From Arbacia lixula (lineage: Eukaryota; Echinodermata; Echinoidea; Arbacioida; Arbaciidae), in assembly GCA_963669155.1 (NCBI GenBank), contig OZ022588.1, positions 455,501 through 519,500 of the forward strand: a stretch of DNA of 64,000 bases, read 5' to 3'. The translations under genes were made by a program, and so were the position numbers. This document shows positions 1 to 11,805 of the stretch, piece after piece; within the stretch, counting starts at the first letter, position 1, and every line of letters begins with the position of its first letter. The notes beneath the pieces were generated by a model that was not told the DNA's origin, made no database searches, and saw nothing but the letters and a program-made list of their open reading frames with translations.

Positions 1-59
1 TATAATGAAATTTACACCATGAACACGTAATCAAAATGAAAAATAAACTAACTGATATT

Positions 60-630
60 GGAGACCAGTAGAAATCAATAGAAACCAGTGAGATCTAATG
101 GTTTGAAAGGGAGTGTGAAAGATTCAAAGTCAAACCAGTAGATCAAACCAATAGATACCAATGAGATCTAATGGCATGAATGGTTTGAAAAGGGGTGTGA
201 AAAATACAAAGTCAAACCAGTATAAACCATTACAGACCAGTGAATTCTACTGGTATTGGAGACCGGTACAAACCAATAGAAACCAGTGAGATCTAATGGT
301 TTGAAAGGGAGTGTGAAAAATACAAAGTCAAACCAGTAGATACCAATAGAAACCAGTGAGATCTAATGGTTTGAAAAGGGGTGTGAAAAATACAAAGTCA
401 AACCAGTAGATACCAATAGAAACCAGTGAGATCTAATGGTTTGAAAGGGAGTGTGAAAAATACAAAGTCAAACCAGTAGATACCAATAGAAACCAGTGAG
501 ATCTAATGGTTTGAAAAGGAGTGTGAAAAATACAAAGTCAAACCAATAGAAACCATTAGAGACCAACGAATTCTACTGGTATTGGAGACCAGTAGAAACC
601 ATTAGAGACCAGTAGAAACCCGTGAGACGT
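60..630. repeat. 70-bp minisatellite array
   Basis: The block containing TTGAAAGGGAGTGTGAAAAA recurs at 301, 371, 441 and 511, a 70-bp period, with more diverged copies on both sides. Each unit is itself built from 10-11 bp sub-units such as AACCAGTAGA, TACCAATAGA and AACCAGTGAG. No gene is seen here. Confidence 0.9.
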
Positions 631-1311
631 CATGAATATTTATGAGCATTCACGTGTCACAATTTTGTGCTTTTAAAAAGATAACCTCCACATAACCAGA
701 TAAAAGGAATATCAAAGTATTATACCAAAAAATTATTTGAAGTTTAAACATAAAATGAATGTCACCTCCTTAAGTGAAGACATTAATGATAACAGCAAAA
801 ACATGAACTTCTTATGTAAGTTTTGCTAACTAATATTTTATGAACCTTATAACCGTATTTCTATATATATGAAGTGTGTGAGAAGGTTTGAAGTTTGAAT
901 TTTGAAGTTTATTCATCATTTCTGACGACCCCTTTCGAGGTATGAGAAATACATAGTAACTTGAACAATACAATTTATAATATACACATATGTTTTCTTT
1001 AAGAAAAAAGAAAAAAAGAAAGAAATAAAGGAAACAGTTTCGAAATACATGTACATGTAATAGTATTTGCAATATTTACTAGTATTCACAGAAGCAATGT
1101 ATTACATTTTATAACATAGGCCTATAAGAAACTTTTAATCAATTTATGTCTTAAAGAGTAGGAAATCGGATAAGAATAGGAAAGGATAGGAATAAGTATA
1201 GGTTAGGATAGGATTATGTAAGACCATTTAGGAACATGCCATGATTGGGATTATCCTAAATAAATTGAGATAATATTAGATCAATATTTTTAACGTCGGA
1301 TTTAACATTAT

Positions 1312-1450
1312 TTACTGGTTTCTACTGGTATTCTACTCGTATTTTTTAATGGTTTCTACTGGAAATCATTTCACTTTCCATATTCAAACCAGTAGAAAAT
1401 TTTTAGTAGAAACCAATAGAAATTCTACTGGTTTTTCTTTATTGGTTTCT
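1312..1450. repeat. Inverted copies of the AACCAGTAGA motif
   Basis: GGTTTCTACTGG and CCAGTAGAAA motifs occur in both orientations, matching the sub-units of the 60-630 array in inverted form about 700 bp away. The two blocks could be the ends of one fold-back element; the DNA between them is A/T-rich without a recognisable gene. Confidence 0.6.
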
Positions 1451-1905
1451 CCTTGTTTGTCGTCCTGGGTTAACACCCAACTTTTGGTGTAGAGGGTGGT
1501 GAGACTTGAAACTGAGGCACTGTCCAGTGTGGGGAGCTTTCCTTTAAGTTTGGTTGTGCCATCTGGTTCTTTGCAAATTCTGGTGTCGAGGAAGGGGATG
1601 GAGTTTTCCTGTTCGACTTCTTGTGTGAATTTGATACTGCCAGTGGCGTTTACTTGGTTCAGATGAGAAGGTAATCTGTCCGCGCTGTCCTTGTCCACAA
1701 TGGCAAGAATGTCATCCACATAGCGCTTCCAACAAGTCTACCAGATGGATTAGGGAAGCTCTCTACATACTGCGGATCGGAACCTCCGATGAACAGAGAG
1801 TAAGTACAATACGCACTATCCTAAACGTACGATTCCATTCTCTGTCGTGCTGCATCAGCAACAGCGCCAGCTACGACAGCTACTACAGCTATGACGGTCT
1901 GACGA
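1440..1905. mobile_element. Penelope-like retroelement remnants (broken)
   Basis: On the minus strand (about 1440-1738) the translation gives the reverse-transcriptase block WKRYVDDILAIV followed by NSIPFLDTRI, a pattern I associate with Penelope-like elements. On the plus strand (about 1735-1900) STRWIREALYI resembles the conserved region near the C-terminal end of these proteins. The two pieces lie head-to-head, so this is a rearranged, short and clearly broken fossil with only small parts of the polyprotein left. Confidence 0.7.
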
Positions 1906-2213
1906 AGCTTGCCATCTCGCAAGCGAAAGCTTACCATAAAACAGGTAATTCTTCGTGATTGTGTAAAAAAGAACATTTTCTTATGACTACACACCAATCA
2001 GATGAACCTCTTCAGCAATAAAAAAAAAAATAACGTTACCGAAATTATTACAAATTTACTGTAGATTCAATTCAAATACAGTAAGGTAGATTATACAGGT
2101 ATAACTATAAAAAAAAAAAAAGTCAAGCACCTTTCCCCAACCCCACCTCCCCTCTCCCCCCTGATCACAACCAAAATCACAATCACACCCCAATCACACC
2201 ACAAACACATGCG

Positions 2214-2227
2214 CACACACACACACG

Positions 2228-2308
<81 letters not shown>

Positions 2309-2312
2309 ACAT
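2214..2312. repeat. (AC)n microsatellite
   Basis: About 95 bp of AC dinucleotide, interrupted once by GTAT near its start. The all-Val/Cys and Thr/His reading frames across it are low-complexity artefacts. Confidence 0.95.
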
Positions 2313-2618
2313 ACACACCGATGGATCCCGGGTACGTCTTGACTACCCCGAACGGCTCGTTCATTTCACCCCACACACAGGAAGAGGAAAGTCCAATGAG
2401 ACCTCGAGCAGCGTATTCCTGATATTACATCACTAACAATACCCGTGCCCTTGATACCCTTCAGTACTTTCATCCCTTTGTTTCGCGCGCCTTTCAAATA
2501 CCAGTAGTAACTATTGTACTTCATCAGCTCAGATCAGACTCAGCTCGATCCCAGCTACCACAAACTCACTCTTCTGCACCGAAAGGTAGCGCACAGCAAC
2601 TCTTTTATCGGTGATAGT

Positions 2619-2747
2619 ATGGCGGCGTCTAACGTATACTCTTTCGACAACGAAATCTTCCGGTTGTTTGCGACGTACACGGCCGTGGTTATCTTAAAGA
2701 TGATAAGCGTCGCGTTGTGGACGGCTAAGTACAGATCCCAGAATAAG
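2619..2747 (+). CDS. MGST1: MGST1 exon 1 (residues 1-43)
   Basis: Encodes the lumenal N-terminus and first membrane helix (FRLFATYTAVVILKM). It ends AATAAG|GTATGT, phase 0. Confidence 0.93.
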
Positions 2748-5700
2748 GTATGTATTTATGTAAACCGTTACACTTGTGGCTAAAGACCACAATCGATGAT
2801 AATAAATGGTCTTAGTGGACAGGTACACGCCTTTATACACCGGATATGAACTGTTGTACAGGAATGAAGGCCGAGTGCTCTTTACGGATAGTTACAAATA
2901 CAACTAGTGTTCTGAGTGAATTCAACTCGAGTAATATATTTGCGGAGAAGTAGTTTTCATATGAGTTTATATATTGGTGCAATTCATTTTGGGCATTTAC
3001 TCTGAAAGGATACAATCTTGCCAGATTCCAAAGACCATGGTCCCGTTGCATAAAACTTACTCTACCACCAATAGTATCTAATATTGTAACATCGTTCGAC
3101 AACCAATCCAATTCAAAGTTTCCATAAAAGTTGCCATTAGTGACAAAGTTACCATTAATGGTAAGCAACAGGGCACAGATTGACACGTTTCTTTATAATT
3201 AAATGTTAATTGAGGACAGAATAGTCTGCATATTATACGAATATTAAGTTTTCGCGCGGGGAAGGTGGAGGAGGTTGGGGGGGGGGGGGGTGGCAGGGCG
3301 CGAGCGCCGGCTCTCGCTTCAAACGTTAAAGACTTCGCTCCAACCATAAGGGGGGAGGGGTGTACCATCGATGTGGTACTCATACGTGGCATATATAATA
3401 AAGGTGCATCAGCCATGAGAAAGTGTACAACTGCTTTCCAGGGCCCCGTTGCATAAAACTTACTATTAATGGTAACTCTGTCAGCAATGGTATCTACCAT
3501 GGTAACATCGCTCAAGAGCCAATCAAATCAAAGGTTTCCATAGAAGTTGGTAAGTTTTATGCAACAGGGCCCAGGACGGTAAATGATTATAATGTGGGCG
3601 GGCGGAAGTCAGTCAAGCCTGTCATCTTCATCTCAGTTTAACAAACGATAATCTGGGCATGGCATTCCAATCCGAGTTGAGCGTGGATTCGTTCCAGTCA
3701 ATCCGTATGGACGCATTTCCTGCATGGGCCCCGTCTTATAAAGAGTTGCGATTGTTCTGAATCGATCGCAAGTCCAATCCCCTATCTCTAATGTTGTTAG
3801 TTATACGATTAATATCAATCGTAATCCTTCATAAAACAGGGCATGGACTGACCTCATGTGTAGTACGTACAACAACGATTATTGGTGAAACCCCAGGTAA
3901 TAAGAATGTGTACACATGATGATTTAAAAGTATCGGTCTACAATTTACATACCGATTACAAAGCTGCAAAATAGTGACTCTGTTTAGCAATGATGTACGT
4001 AAGGATTTTGACTATCGTAAATCAGTATACGAATAATGTTTGTGTTAACATTGAGAGGAAGAAGGGTGGCGGAGCTCAATCACAATGACTACACAAACAA
4101 CATAGCTTAAAGTAATTCGAGTTGCTAAAATTCATGTGGATGAAGAAAATGATACACCAATATTACACCTTTGTAAAGAACATACAAAGCAGTTATGATC
4201 GATACATAGTGACGTTTGGTATCGTTAAAGAAATATGTATTTTCTTTTTGAAATGGGTACGTGCCTACCACTGTAATGGTATCGGGAACGTGCTTTCCCA
4301 TCACATTAACATCTTGATCATGTCCATCGTTAATCGAGTGTGCTATTTGAAGGCAATGTCTTCCATTCTACTCAAGCAATATAATATATCGAGGGTGACA
4401 TCTTCGTCCAAGTGCGTGTGTTGTTTTTAACAAACTGTAATTGACTGATTGCTTACAGCCTCGACCCGGGCCTTACCCTGTCTGTGATATGTAATGTAGG
4501 TCTACCGTTTGAATTGATACAGAACGCCTCACTCTCTAAGATTACGCACATTAAGACATGTTAAGACATCCATTTGCCTAGCTTATTTGATCCTAAATTG
4601 CTTAATCGATCTCCGCGGGTGTCCACTTTGTGTCAATTACGGTGCAGTTATGTCATTGATTTCAGTCTATTTCCTTTGTTTCCCGCCAAAAATTCTTGAA
4701 GAGGGAGAGAGAGAGAAAGAGTTAATTTCCGAAGATTAACCAAATTGGTCACTTGGAGGCCAGGCGAGGCAGTTTGAGAAGCAAAACAATCCTAATGGTT
4801 ACATTTCTCCCCATCCCTTTTTTTTTGCGGAGGGGGGCGGGGGTGGAGGTAGCTGTTATGGGTGGTAGGGGGGAGGGGGAGAGTTCAATGGATGTACGCA
4901 CATTTGTGTGTTAGTATGAATGCAACCATATCTGACTGGTAGCGTGTGATTTTTTTTTTGTCAACTGTGAACAGGGTCTTTTGTTAATATTTAAAAGGGA
5001 CCATTTGAAATTGTGTACGCATAACATATGACCATGTCCATATTGATTAAGAAAGTAAATGAAGTTTTCCTTAAACTGGTAGCACCAAGCATGAATAATA
5101 TCTACGAGTAACAATTCCCTTTTCTCTAGTGTGTCAATTGCGTTACTTTAAAGAACAAAGTATTTTTTTACCATTGCCCTTGGTTGTTCTCGCTGAGCAA
5201 TAATAAGACAGTGTTTACTTGACTTTTTAATAATTTCAACGACTTTTTAGTTGAAATCACGTGGATTTCAAATTGGTTTCAACTGGATTTTGGTTCAGGG
5301 ATTGACGTCCTTCGGCTGGTTCACACAAAGCCTGGATGCTTAAAAACAATAAAGATATGATGTTTGCCTCATGGAATAAAACTATAACCAACTATGACAT
5401 TATGATAACCAGAACCCTCGTAATAAACGAGCATTGTAACTCATAACCGTGTTTTAACCAGCATTTTATTCAAGTAGCCATTCATGTACAGTAAGACATT
5501 GACCAATAAAATAAAAGCGGTAATGAGTGTCATATCCCATACATTTAACAATCCATTAGTCAAGCTGAATGTTTTCATTAAAACACAATCCGCCATCTCT
5601 AATTTGATTGTGAAGATATAGACCATCTGAATACATGTTATAATTAATTCTTCTACGTTAACCCCAAAACATAAAGTATCTTCTCTGTATCCCCTATCGC

Positions 5701-7048
5701 AGGTATTCGCGAATCCCGAAGACCTCGTCTTTGCCAATGACGAAAGCGAGAAACTGAAGCCAGTTCTGAACGATGACTCACTAGAAAGAATTAGAAGGTG
5801 CGAGGTCACTCACAAATGTTGATAAAACATCTCAAAAAGTTAACAAATATCAAATATCTTCCTAATAACTTATTTGTAATGGATACTATATTGGGAGTAT
5901 ACATGGAGATCAAAATTAAAATCAAAATCAAGTCATGACTGTGCTGTCCGTCCTTTTTAGTCAACATAATGAGTAAGGTAAGAAGAAGACAGGACTTGGG
6001 TGTGAATGGAAAGACAGCCGTCCAACCTTTTTTCCGACGATGTTCTCATTTATTATGACTTGTATATATACACTGTCCTACATTAGCAGCTTTGACAAAA
6101 GGAAGCAAGTGACAAATCACTGAAATCTAGGTTATTGGTCCTCTAACGTTGAACCAAGCGTTCCCTACACACAGACGAAATTCTCGAAAAGAAATATTCA
6201 TTTTGCTGTGAGATATTCAATCTGATATGATGTGGTGTTGCGCTGATATCAATCCAAGTGACAGAAACACTTTGCTCATTTATGAGAACAGTCTCCTTTG
6301 TTAGTTTTATTTTTTCATTTTTTCATAGTAGAGCAGTATAGCCCTGTAACAGATACGTGAATAAATCATATACAATGATGATGTTATGTAGTTTGCTTCA
6401 TATTGTTTTTTACCATGGACGGTTATCGTGATCGGTCGATGGCTTCTTTCCTTTTTGCATTAAAATAAACCCACTTAATTTCACAAAATCATAAGCCCGC
6501 TTGCATGCTACCGTATTTAAACTCCTCCCATTCAACGCCATCCATTGTTATATTTTTTGACAATGTGATAATCAATTGGTGACAAAGTTTCAGTATATCA
6601 GCTCCAAAGCATGGCATGGTCTCCTATGTAATGTAAACAATATTCATCACTAGAAACTTTTTAAGAAACACTTAAAAACATATCTATTTTCTCAGTAAAC
6701 TTTTCCTATTCCTTAACTTCTTGTGTATAGCGCGCATGAGTACGCATATTATTATTATTGTTATTAAATCATTTTCGATTCCGCTAATATTACACTTGAT
6801 GCAGGTGCCATCGAAACGACCTGGAGAACATCTTGCCCTTCGTGTCTCTGGGTGTCCTGTACGTCGCCACAGAACCAACCTTCAATGCGGCATCCCTTAT
6901 CTTTCGCGCCTTCGCCTTTTCCCGCGTTTTTCACACCGTAGCCTACCTTGCCCCCTTTCCCCAGCCTTCGCGGGCGCTGAGCTTCGCGATAGGGGTGCTG
7001 GCGAATGTAGCCATGGCAGTTACCATTATCTCAAAGGGGCAATTTTAA
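2619..7048 (+). CDS. MGST1: Microsomal glutathione S-transferase 1 (MAPEG family), whole gene
   Basis: Three exons, 2619-2747, 5703-5797 and 6805-7048, join in phase (0, then 2) to give 155 residues, the same length as human MGST1. MGST1 is a homotrimeric four-helix membrane enzyme of the ER and outer mitochondrial membrane that conjugates glutathione to electrophiles and reduces lipid hydroperoxides. Family blocks are clear: VFANPED after the first exon, RNDLENILPF at the start of exon 3, and HTVAYLAPFPQPSRALSF near the C-terminus. All introns have GT/AG ends. I chose the ATG at 2619 because the protein then begins like its homologues; an in-frame ATG at 2514 would add 35 residues unlike the family. 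The redox-sensor cysteine of mammalian MGST1 (NPEDC) is leucine here (L51), while a cysteine appears at residue 76. The assignment is firm from sequence similarity; the activity is inferred. Confidence 0.95.
3039..3175. mobile_element. Hairpin MITE, CCCGTTGCATAAAAC family, copy A
   Basis: It runs from CCCGTTGCATAAAACTTACT to GGTAAGCAACAGGG, an imperfect inverted repeat with internal ACCATTAATGGT palindromes. It lies in MGST1 intron 1. Four further copies are listed in this window. Confidence 0.8.
3441..3572. mobile_element. Hairpin MITE, same family, copy B
   Basis: Begins GGGCCCCGTTGCATAAAAC and ends GTTTTATGCAACAGGGCCC, a near-perfect 19-bp terminal inverted repeat around degenerate ATGGTAAC-type palindromes. 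In MGST1 intron 1. Confidence 0.9.
3726..3843. mobile_element. Small hairpin MITE
   Basis: GGGCCCCGTCTTATAAAGAG at the left mirrors CCTTCATAAAACAGGGC at the right, and GCGATTGTTCTGAATCGATCG mirrors AATATCAATCG internally. Similar sequence (GCAATCG, CACGGGGCCC) recurs near 36300-36365. Confidence 0.65.
5703..5797 (+). CDS. MGST1: MGST1 exon 2 (residues 44-74 and two bases of codon 75)
   Basis: Acceptor TATCGCAG precedes VFANPEDLVFAND. This is the cytosolic loop that in mammals carries the reactive Cys, replaced here by Leu. Donor AG|GTGCGA, phase 2. Confidence 0.93.
6805..7048 (+). CDS. MGST1: MGST1 exon 3 (residues 75-155, stop)
   Basis: Acceptor GATGCAG completes Arg75 (AG|G). The exon covers the glutathione-site segment RNDLENILPF and membrane helices 2-4, ending ISKGQF and TAA at 7046-7048. 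Confidence 0.95.
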
Positions 7049-7079
7049 TGATGTCACAACGCGGTGTGAGTTATTGTCC

Positions 7080-7425
7080 GATTTATTTCCAATTGGTCTC
7101 GTGCCAATTCGTCCAATTACCATTTCGTCTAACAACCAGTTGGTCCAATAGCCATTTCCGTCCAATACCATTTGGTCTAAATGTTAATTGGGCAAAATTA
7201 ATGAAAAGAAAATGGGTATTAGACTAACTGGTTATGGGGCGAAATGGTCATAGACGAACTGGTGATTAGACGAAGTGATTGTTGGACTAAATGGTTATTG
7301 GACCAAATGGTCATTAGACGAAATGGTGATGGACGAACTTGCATTAGACCATGTGATGAGTGGACGAGTTAGCAGTAGACGAATTGGCAATTTACCAATT
7401 GTCCGACCTAATCGTGACTCGACTG
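7080..7425. repeat. Degenerate 17-bp repeat cluster (GACGAAATGG type)
   Basis: Short units such as GGACCAAATGGTCATTAGAC, GACGAACTGG and their reverse complement CCAATTACCATTTCGTC alternate for about 345 bp just past MGST1. A second cluster with the same units lies at 44150-44475, so this is a dispersed family rather than a one-off. Confidence 0.8.
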
Positions 7426-7979
7426 ATTCGACAGACATCATAATTACGTCCTGCGGGCTTCTCTCCGCTGATCATCGTTGATATTATCAATATTACGGGT
7501 GTCAACTTCCCGGCCTCTGGCTGATTATCGGAATCAGTCACAAATTCGCCTTCCTGTTCGCAAGGGCATGAACTATTGGCATAAGCATAATGAAAACTTA
7601 ATGCGTCTGCTTTGTTTGCCTATTTATTCCGTTTGTGTTAGACCTCTGAGTTGTAACGAACTATTCGTAAAGAAAACCCCCAACCCCAACCCCCACTCCA
7701 CCCCATCCCACCCCATTCTTTTACTCGCTGATCTACGTTGGACGTTACAAACGGGTTGGGGTAGCACACTTTAAATTCGCTTTTATTATGCATTTCAAAA
7801 TTCAACTGAATCGCATTTAGATTATTTAGTGTTCAGTGCTTAAACAACAATGTCATTTAACGTTAACGATAACCAGGCTTCCGGAATGTGTGACATACTG
7901 ACAAGACAATACTTTCTTATTAAGTATGGATTATACATAATCCAACAGCACGGGAGCCAGTTTTTTTCTCACCAAGCTG

Positions 7980-9604
7980 TAAGCCCCCGTTCCACTATCA
8001 CGATCTGGACCCCGATCTACCCCGATCTGTCAGATCGGGGTAGATCGGGAAAAGCGTACAAGGATCGGCAGCGTCGTAGCAACGGCGTTGGGAGAACGGA
8101 GTAGCAGCGGGCACTTTTTCAGATCGGCAAGAAATTTTGAACATGTTCAAAATTTCTTCCCGATCTCCCCGATCAAATTTGACCTATTTTGAATCGTAAA
8201 GCAAGCGGGGAGAACGTAATGACAGCGTAAACACAGCGGGATGAGCGTAGTAAGGTCTGTACAAGCGTAGTAACAGCGGCGTTAGAACTGGAAGTAAACT
8301 AAATACCGATGTGATCCCGATGCCGCGCCGCTCTTCCCCGATCAAAGCACGACTTTCCCGCTGTAACACCGCTCTCACTACGTTCTCCACGCTTGACTTG
8401 AATTAAGCCCACATCCTACAACGCTCTTAATACGCTGTGTTCGCGCTTTAACTAGGCTGTCTCCGCGTTAGCTACGCTGTTCCTACGCTTTCCCAGACTT
8501 GTTTACGCACGTCTCCCGCTCTCGCCGCTGTAAAAGGGACGTAGCCGATACACTGGGTAGTTCGCTGTCAAAATGGCTCCCAAAAGAAGATCATCAAAGA
8601 GATCGAGAGTCGAAACTGTTGAGGAGGTGGTGGATGTTGTCGGTGCACCTGTCGAAGTAGAGAATGATGAAGAAGAACAAGCGCACATTCGCTGGGAACT
8701 CTAACATAGTTCTGAAAAGGAATTCGATCATCCTGTCTCAGTTCAATCATCAGCCTGTTGTAGTGGCCATACTGCAATCGACGATCTTCTGTGAGCCATA
8801 TGACCTGACCAAAAATTATTGTGGACGTCTCCTCCTTCTTCTATTTCTCTCAGAATAGCCAGGAGCAAAGTAGTGCCGTCACCAGCTTTTTTCAAGGGGG
8901 TGCTTTTTGGGGGAAATTAAGACACAAAAATTACCAATTCCGATGTCAGATATCTAAAAGCATTTAAAAAGCATCTAAATAATCCCCCCACACACAAACA
9001 AAACAGAACAAAAAAAAAGCAAATCTAACTCGCCCCCTTCTGAACAATTTTTTTTAAATTTGTGGTCTGGAGGGGGGGGGGGGGGGGTGTATTCGTACCC
9101 TCCGTACCCCCCTGGTGACGGCGATGCAAAGCACGTCTTTGATTATATATATTGAATTGCTGCAGGAGAAGTCCTGTGATAAGTAGAGGAATGTATTCTA
9201 GGTCCATAATTTCTGCCAATAACTCATGATCGGCAATGTAATCGGGGTATTTATAGACACATCGGGCACTTTTTAGCTCTCAGAACGTGGAAACAGCGTA
9301 GCCACATCGTATAGATCGTTCAGAGCGTATAAACAGCGTGGATAGATCGTATAGCGTCGGCAACATCGCACGTACAGCGTAGTTATATCGTTCTAAAGCG
9401 TAACTCCAGCGTCCGACATCGTAGTGCTTCATTCCCGATTATCGTAGTAAGAGCGCAACAAGCACGTGTTGGTCGTAAATACAGCGTCCTTGCAGCGTTC
9501 TAACATCGTAGTGTGTCCGTATCGGTTCATCTTTCACCCGATCCTTCCCGATCTGAGAAAATTGCCAAATCGTGGCGAGAGCGGCATAGTGGAACGGGGG
9601 CTTA
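7980..9604. mobile_element. 1.6-kb TIR DNA transposon with CGT-rich subterminal repeats
   Basis: A perfect 19-bp inverted repeat bounds it: TAAGCCCCCGTTCCACTAT at 7980 and its exact complement ending at 9604. Inside, hundreds of bases on each side consist of variations on AGCGTAGTAACAGCG and GATCGGG. The flanks (CACCAAGCTG on the left, AGCTTCTAAGAACGACTTTA on the right) are the two halves of a short repeat found intact near 27600, so the element is inserted in that repeat. The only gene-like remnant is a 43-codon reading frame at 8574-8705 beginning MAPKRRSSKRSRVE. I cannot place it in a superfamily; the target duplication is unclear. A separate poly(G)-containing repeat at 8870-9130 interrupts the right half. 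Confidence 0.85.
8574..8705 (+). CDS. Short ORF in the TIR element, unknown
   Basis: Forty-three codons starting MAPKRRSSKRSRVETVEEVV: a basic N-terminus followed by an acidic, Glu/Val-rich stretch ending at a stop. It looks like the start of a nuclear protein, possibly a remnant of a transposon gene whose rest was lost. No homologue recognised. Confidence 0.3.
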
Positions 9605-9837
9605 AGCTTCTAAGAACGACTTTACGCACGACTGGTGACCCCTTCTTCTGCTAAATCAGATTCTCAATGATTTTGATTCCCATCTGCTAAAGTTGAAATA
9701 TGATCTTTGCAAATTAACATGCTTGTTATTGACAAGAGCGAATACAAAGTTAATGATTTGTCAAATTTGATTAGGATTATTGGAAATTAACTCACGCTTT
9801 AATAAAACAGGAACAACCATGGGTATCCCCTTTAGCA

Positions 9838-9908
9838 CAAGAAAGCGTCACCCGTCATGCGTAAAGTCGTTCCGAGCTTAAGAATAAGCTTGGCAAAACA
9901 CCCATAGG
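9838..9908. repeat. Short palindromic repeat (AAGCTTAAGAACGACTTTACGC family)
   Basis: It contains GCGTAAAGTCGTTCCGAGC and AAGCTTGGCAAAACACCC, the reverse complement of the repeat at 27595-27645 and of the sequence flanking the 7980-9604 element. Confidence 0.65.
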
Positions 9909-10261
9909 CTATATTTATCGTAGTTCGTTTCATTTTTCATGCGTTTTTGTCAAGAATGTGCACCCATTGTTTATACAGGTTTAAATGTAAGAGATAAAAG
10001 TAAAAAGAATTACAGAGTCATTCTGCTGCCATTACTCATCCCAGTGTCGTTTGAGATGAAAGTCTATAGAATGCAGAAGAGTGACGTCATATGAGCATGT
10101 TGTTAGGACAACTGGTTCTAAACTATGAAGAACGGTGCTCATTCATTTGGAGTGCCTGACACTATAGCCTGAGTCTCACTTACGTGAAGCCGGCGTAACA
10201 GTGGATTTGACACCACCTTGAACGGTATTCTATGATTTTTGTGACGATTCTATCGCGTGCA

Positions 10262-10372
10262 TGGCCGTCACCAGGAGGGAGGGGGTGGGGGGGGGGGGGG
10301 GGGTTGCGGAGGATGCGAACGCACCCCTCCCCCCCCCCCCCACACCCACCCCTCCATACCACTTTTTTTTTT
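10262..10372. repeat. Poly(G)/poly(C) low-complexity tract
   Basis: Long G run then long C run after GTCACCAGGAGGG. Similar poly(G) repeats with a GTCACCAGC or GTCACTGGC lead occur near 8877 and 55007. The surrounding 9.9-11.8 kb holds no recognisable gene. Confidence 0.7.
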
Positions 10373-10899
10373 AAAAGGGGGCAAGTTAGTTTTGTTTTTT
10401 TACAAACAACCCAACAGTTGAAATCTTATGTTCAAAATAAAGCGAACAGCTTTTGTATAAAATCCAACTGAAATCCAAATCCTTATTTTTAAAACTGCAG
10501 GGAATATCTTTGCTATTTATTGGCAGGTGAAGTAGATATCCATAAACTACATTGTGATACATTGACTGCAAAATTTATATTTTTTTATATTTGTGTGAGC
10601 AGTCTTCAATGTTTATTTCGGAGGCTTCAAAACAACCTAACAGAAAACTCGCTCTCCTTAGTTAAGCTTTCAAAAAAGTGTAAATATGAATATGATGAAA
10701 GAAATGTTATTATTATTGAGAAGTGTATATTTCAAGTGTTACATAAATAGCTAAGGGAATGAAAAATAACATTTCAAGATCCACTCCTCGGAATACTAAG
10801 TTTGTTAGCTATTGTTGCTATTGGAAAATGAAGCCTCCGAAACAACAAACTGAAGCAACCCGTTCTCACAAAATGGAGAAGCAGTCGCACTAAAAACAT

Positions 10900-11366
10900 A
10901 TTTGGTATTTTTCATTGAATGTAACAAAAGCAACCCCTAGCACTCACAAAATCATACAGGGTTGTAAAAAAAAAAGAACTCAAACGGATTTTTGTGTACA
11001 AATGTGGGTACTAACATGCCCACCAAAATTGAACGAAGTCATTATTGAAGATGTTTATGCTACCCGAGGTACCGTAGCACAAAATGAGGTCACTCATATG
11101 CCACAGTATTTATAAATTCTGTGGCTTTATAAAAATTGCTACAGACAAAAATGTTGAAATTTAAGTGTTGCACCCTATACTGTAAACATAACCAGATATA
11201 AATCAGGTGATTGAAATAACTTAGTGGTAAGACAGAGAGTTAAAATATATCCAGATTAAAATTTAAAAATTACACATTTGAATACTTTGGTTGTGTCATT
11301 TGTGTCTACACCTCTATCGAAGTAGAGCGACCATATACTATACTGAAACGCCATGGGAAAGGAAAG
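10900..11366. repeat. Dispersed repeat, second copy inverted at 55408-55900
   Basis: ACAAAATGAGGTCACTCATATGCCACAG, the AAATTCTGTGGCTTTATAAA block, AATCAGGTGATTGAAATA and the GAAACGCCATGGGAAAGGAA end are all found reverse-complemented near 55.4-55.9 kb. No coding content recognised. Confidence 0.7.
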
Positions 11367-11389
11367 ATACATAATTAGAAATAGAGAGA

Positions 11390-11565
11390 GAGAGAAAAAG
11401 AAAGAGAAAGAGAGGAAAAAAGAAAAGACAAGAAAAACAAAAAGGAAATCGAAGAAAAAAAAGGTTAAAGCGAAAAAAAAAATAAAGGAAGAGATATAGA
11501 GAAACAGAGAAAGAGCACTATTTAGAACGAAAAGGGAAAGAAGAGGGGGGAAAGAAAGTCTAAAA
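11390..11565. repeat. Purine-rich (A/G) low-complexity tract
   Basis: About 175 bp of almost pure A and G (AGAGAAAGAGAGG-type). No gene. Confidence 0.7.
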
Positions 11566-11805
11566 AAGCGATAATGAATTTTTTAATACATGTGTCCCAT
11601 ACATTAAAGACTAGTTTGTTTTCCCCTATCTATGCCAGCAGCAGCACTGCCTGACATCGGAATTGGTCATTTTGTGTCCTCCCCCCCCCCAACCCAGACC
11701 ACACGATCCGATCATTCGTACGACTTTGCGACTGCCTGAATAGCAGGACACGGTCATTGGTTTTGTACAACAAGGTGACGTCACATCTTTAGGCCCTAAA
11801 ACTGC

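Noticed and set aside
60-630. CRISPR-like array
   Set aside because: Units are contiguous with no unique spacers, and the genome is eukaryotic; it is a minisatellite.
2514-2618. Upstream in-frame ATG for MGST1
   Set aside because: It adds 35 residues unlike any MGST1; the ATG at 2619 gives the family length of 155.
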